A stretch of 41,931 bases of DNA from Eubacteriales bacterium (lineage in GTDB: Bacteria > Bacillota > Clostridia > Peptostreptococcales > Acidaminobacteraceae). The stretch spans positions 1 to 41,931 of the forward strand of contig DAOUQP010000004.1 of assembly GCA_030625575.1 (NCBI GenBank). The letters run 5' to 3'. Below, one piece after another: positions 39,852 to 41,931 of the stretch. Position numbers and translations under genes: made by a program. Within the stretch, counting starts at the first letter, position 1. Each line of letters begins with the position of its first letter. The notes under the pieces are model-generated. The model was not told where the DNA came from. It made no database searches and saw only the letters and a program-made list of their open reading frames with translations.

Positions 39852-40196
39852 CTACCTGTCAATATCTAATTCTATTTTTTTGGCATCGTGCCAAATTCTT
39901 TCTAAAGAATAATGATTTCTCATATCAGGTGTAAAAATATGAACGACGATATCATATAAATCTATTAAAATCCACTCTCCACCTTGTTTTCCTTCTGTTG
40001 ATTTAACATGTATATCATATTTATATGCCTCATCTGCAATATCGTCTGCCAATGATTTTGCATGTCTTGAGTTTCTTGCTGAAGCAATTATAAAAAAATC
40101 TGTAAGAGTGCTTCTCTCTCTTAAATCCAATAAAGTAATATCTTCAGCTTTTTTTGAATCCAAGTATTTACATAATGCAATCGCGCTTTTCTTCAT
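39852..40196 (-). CDS. rsfS: Ribosome silencing factor RsfS
   Basis: ALCKYLDSKKAEDITLLDLRERSTLTDFFIIASARNSRHAKSLADDI...EGKQGGEWILIDLYDIVVHIF. Confidence 0.95.
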   Translation of the reverse strand: MKKSAIALCKYLDSKKAEDITLLDLRERSTLTDFFIIASARNSRHAKSLADDIADEAYKYDIHVKSTEGKQGGEWILIDLYDIVVHIFTPDMRNHYSLERIWHDAKKIELDIDR

Positions 40197-40209
40197 AAAT
40201 TATTTCCTC

Positions 40210-41202
40210 CTAAGTTAAATTAACAAGTATTCCTGTATACATAACATATAAAAACATCAATACAACTCCCTGACTTTTATACATTCTTCCTTTTATTACC
40301 CCGGGTAAAACCAGAACTAACATAAATAAAAGAGAAAATGGAATGTCGAAGTATAATGTCTGTGGTATGTTTTTCGCTACAATATTAAAAATATTTACAT
40401 CAGTCATCGTCATTACTAAAGTATCTTTTACAATTAAGCCGCTAGTACCTATAATCATTGCAATATTAAGGATGTTCGCCCCTAATATATTGCCGATTCC
40501 AAGATCGCTGTCATCCTTTAAAATCGCAGTAATTCCAGTAACAAGTTCAGGTAACGATGTTCCGAAAGCTATCAATGTCAATCCAATTATGGATTCCGGT
40601 ACGTTTAATATTTTAGCGAGTTCAATACCGTGTGTTACTAGTAAATTTGATCCTAAAATTATAAATGCAGAGCCTAATAAAAATTTAAAAATATTTTCAA
40701 GTATATCTTTTCTCGATGGTTCAATAATCTTTTTATTATCGCTGGCTACGTTTTTATAAAGTTTTATATTGATGTAAAAAAATAATGCAATGGTACTTAA
40801 CAATACAGCTGATTCAACTTTATTCAATTCGTTGTTGAACGCCAAAACTGCTGTTAATAGAGTTATTCCAATCATCAAGAAACCTTTTTTCCCAAAAGCT
40901 TTCTTATTGACCTCTCTTGGTTTAAAAAATAAAATAATTCCCGCAATTAAACCAATATTACAAATAGTCGATCCAATTGCATTTCCTATGGCAATATCAG
41001 TGCTTCCTTTTAAAGTTGCACTTGTAGAAACCAACAACTCCGGTAAAGTAGTGGCAAAACTCACAATAGTCGCTCCAATTATAATTGAAGGAATGCCAGT
41101 AACTTTGGCAGTCCAGATCGAAGAATCCACAAACCAGTCTCCACCTTTAATAATGAAAACCAATCCTACAACAAATAAAAAAATCGTCATATAAACTGAC
41201 AT
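40210..41202 (-). CDS. CaCA-family sodium/calcium exchanger-like protein
   Basis: Two alpha-repeats: GIPSIIIGATIVSFATTLPELLVS and NVPESIIGLTLIAFGTSLPELVTG, each with IGNxxGSxxxNI/GANILNI. Confidence 0.93.
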   Translation of the reverse strand: MSVYMTIFLFVVGLVFIIKGGDWFVDSSIWTAKVTGIPSIIIGATIVSFATTLPELLVSTSATLKGSTDIAIGNAIGSTICNIGLIAGIILFFKPREVNKKAFGKKGFLMIGITLLTAVLAFNNELNKVESAVLLSTIALFFYINIKLYKNVASDNKKIIEPSRKDILENIFKFLLGSAFIILGSNLLVTHGIELAKILNVPESIIGLTLIAFGTSLPELVTGITAILKDDSDLGIGNILGANILNIAMIIGTSGLIVKDTLVMTMTDVNIFNIVAKNIPQTLYFDIPFSLLFMLVLVLPGVIKGRMYKSQGVVLMFLYVMYTGILVNLT

Positions 41203-41205
41203 GTA

Positions 41206-41766
41206 CTACACCTCTTTTTGTATAAATATCATTGCTTGCATACTTAATGGGTGAACTTCCTTACCCACTGATTTCACATAATTCATTGAAGATTCAAGAG
41301 CCATAATCATAGCCTTGTTCAAATCTATCTTCGCTGTCTCCCTTATCTCGTCAACACCATCAAAACTTCTACCAGGCTCGATATAATCCGCTAGATAGAT
41401 GATCTTTTCTAGAGTGCTCATACCAGGTCTGCCATATGTGTGATATTCAATGGCATTTAATATATCTATATTCTCAATCTTATATTTTTCTTTGGCAAAA
41501 TACGCACTTATCAAACCGTGGGCAAGTCCGATATTTTCTTCAATCACAGAATCGATTTTTAAATTGTTTTTCCGAATTATTTCACGGTAGTGTTTTTTAT
41601 CTAAACATTTTACATAATCGTGGAGCAACGCTGCAATAGTTGCATCTTCCACATTTTCATTATAAATCTTAGCGAGTTCTACAGCTGTCTCACTTACTCT
41701 TATTGTATGGTTATATCGCTCAAGCGATAAATTCTTTTTAAGATCGCTTTTTATCAGTTCTATCAT
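41206..41766 (-). CDS. yqeK: YqeK-family HD-domain hydrolase (Ap4A hydrolase-like)
   Basis: RYNHTIRVSETAVELA, ATIAALLHDYVK, GLAHGLISAYFA, YHTYGRPGMSTLEKIIYLADYIEPGR. Confidence 0.92.
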   Translation of the reverse strand: MIELIKSDLKKNLSLERYNHTIRVSETAVELAKIYNENVEDATIAALLHDYVKCLDKKHYREIIRKNNLKIDSVIEENIGLAHGLISAYFAKEKYKIENIDILNAIEYHTYGRPGMSTLEKIIYLADYIEPGRSFDGVDEIRETAKIDLNKAMIMALESSMNYVKSVGKEVHPLSMQAMIFIQKEV

Positions 41767-41821
41767 TTACATCACCCTTTAACTACGACAACTAGTTTAA
41801 CACAAATACATATTCACAACA

Positions 41822-41856
41822 AGAAAAGAGTTTCCATTATAATAGAAACTCTTTAT
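41822..41856 (-). terminator. Hairpin between nadD (partial) and yqeK
   Basis: AAAGAGTTTC...GAAACTCTTT inverted repeat followed on the minus strand by TTTCTTG. Confidence 0.55.
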
Positions 41857-41931
41857 TTGTATAACTTGTGTTTATAAATATATTGTTCAACCGACTCCGG
41901 CAACAGATACCTGATGGTATTTCCCTCTCTG
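41853..41931 (-). CDS. nadD: 3' end of nicotinate-nucleotide adenylyltransferase (partial)
   Basis: Minus-strand reading ...REGNTIRYLLPESVEQYIYKHKLYK* matches a NadD C-terminus (IRYLxPExVxxYIxxxxLY), adjacent to yqeK. Confidence 0.75.
   Translation of the reverse strand, partial: REGNTIRYLLPESVEQYIYKHKLYK

Overview
AT-rich 41.9 kb chromosomal window that reads like a low-GC Gram-positive anaerobe (Clostridia/Tissierellia-type gene content; taxonomy is inference). Most of it is housekeeping: hemW, lepA, rpsT, holA, comEC, gdhA, plsY, dacF-type carboxypeptidase, sdaAB/sdaAA, leuS with a T-box leader, rsfS, yqeK and the 3' end of nadD. About 10 kb holds a complete selenocysteine toolkit: tRNA-Sec(UCA), selB, selA and selD. 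selD is itself a selenoprotein: an in-frame TGA with a SECIS-like hairpin lies upstream of the start used in the supplied ORF track, so the ORF track truncates it. selD and selA are separated by an AbiEi/AbiEii type IV toxin-antitoxin cassette with terminators on both sides. Next to its promoter is what looks like a decayed TnpB C-terminus/omegaRNA 3' end of an IS605/IS1341-type element. Other accessory points: a CamA-like solitary adenine methyltransferase in a three-gene operon with two uncharacterised proteins, a Fur-box-controlled NitT/TauT-type ABC transporter, a triple-PAS diguanylate cyclase between lepA and hemW, and a probable selA-selB-two-component-GerMN-hydrolase co-transcription unit. 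No CRISPR array or complete transposase was seen. All family calls come from reading the sequence and motif recall; no database search was run.
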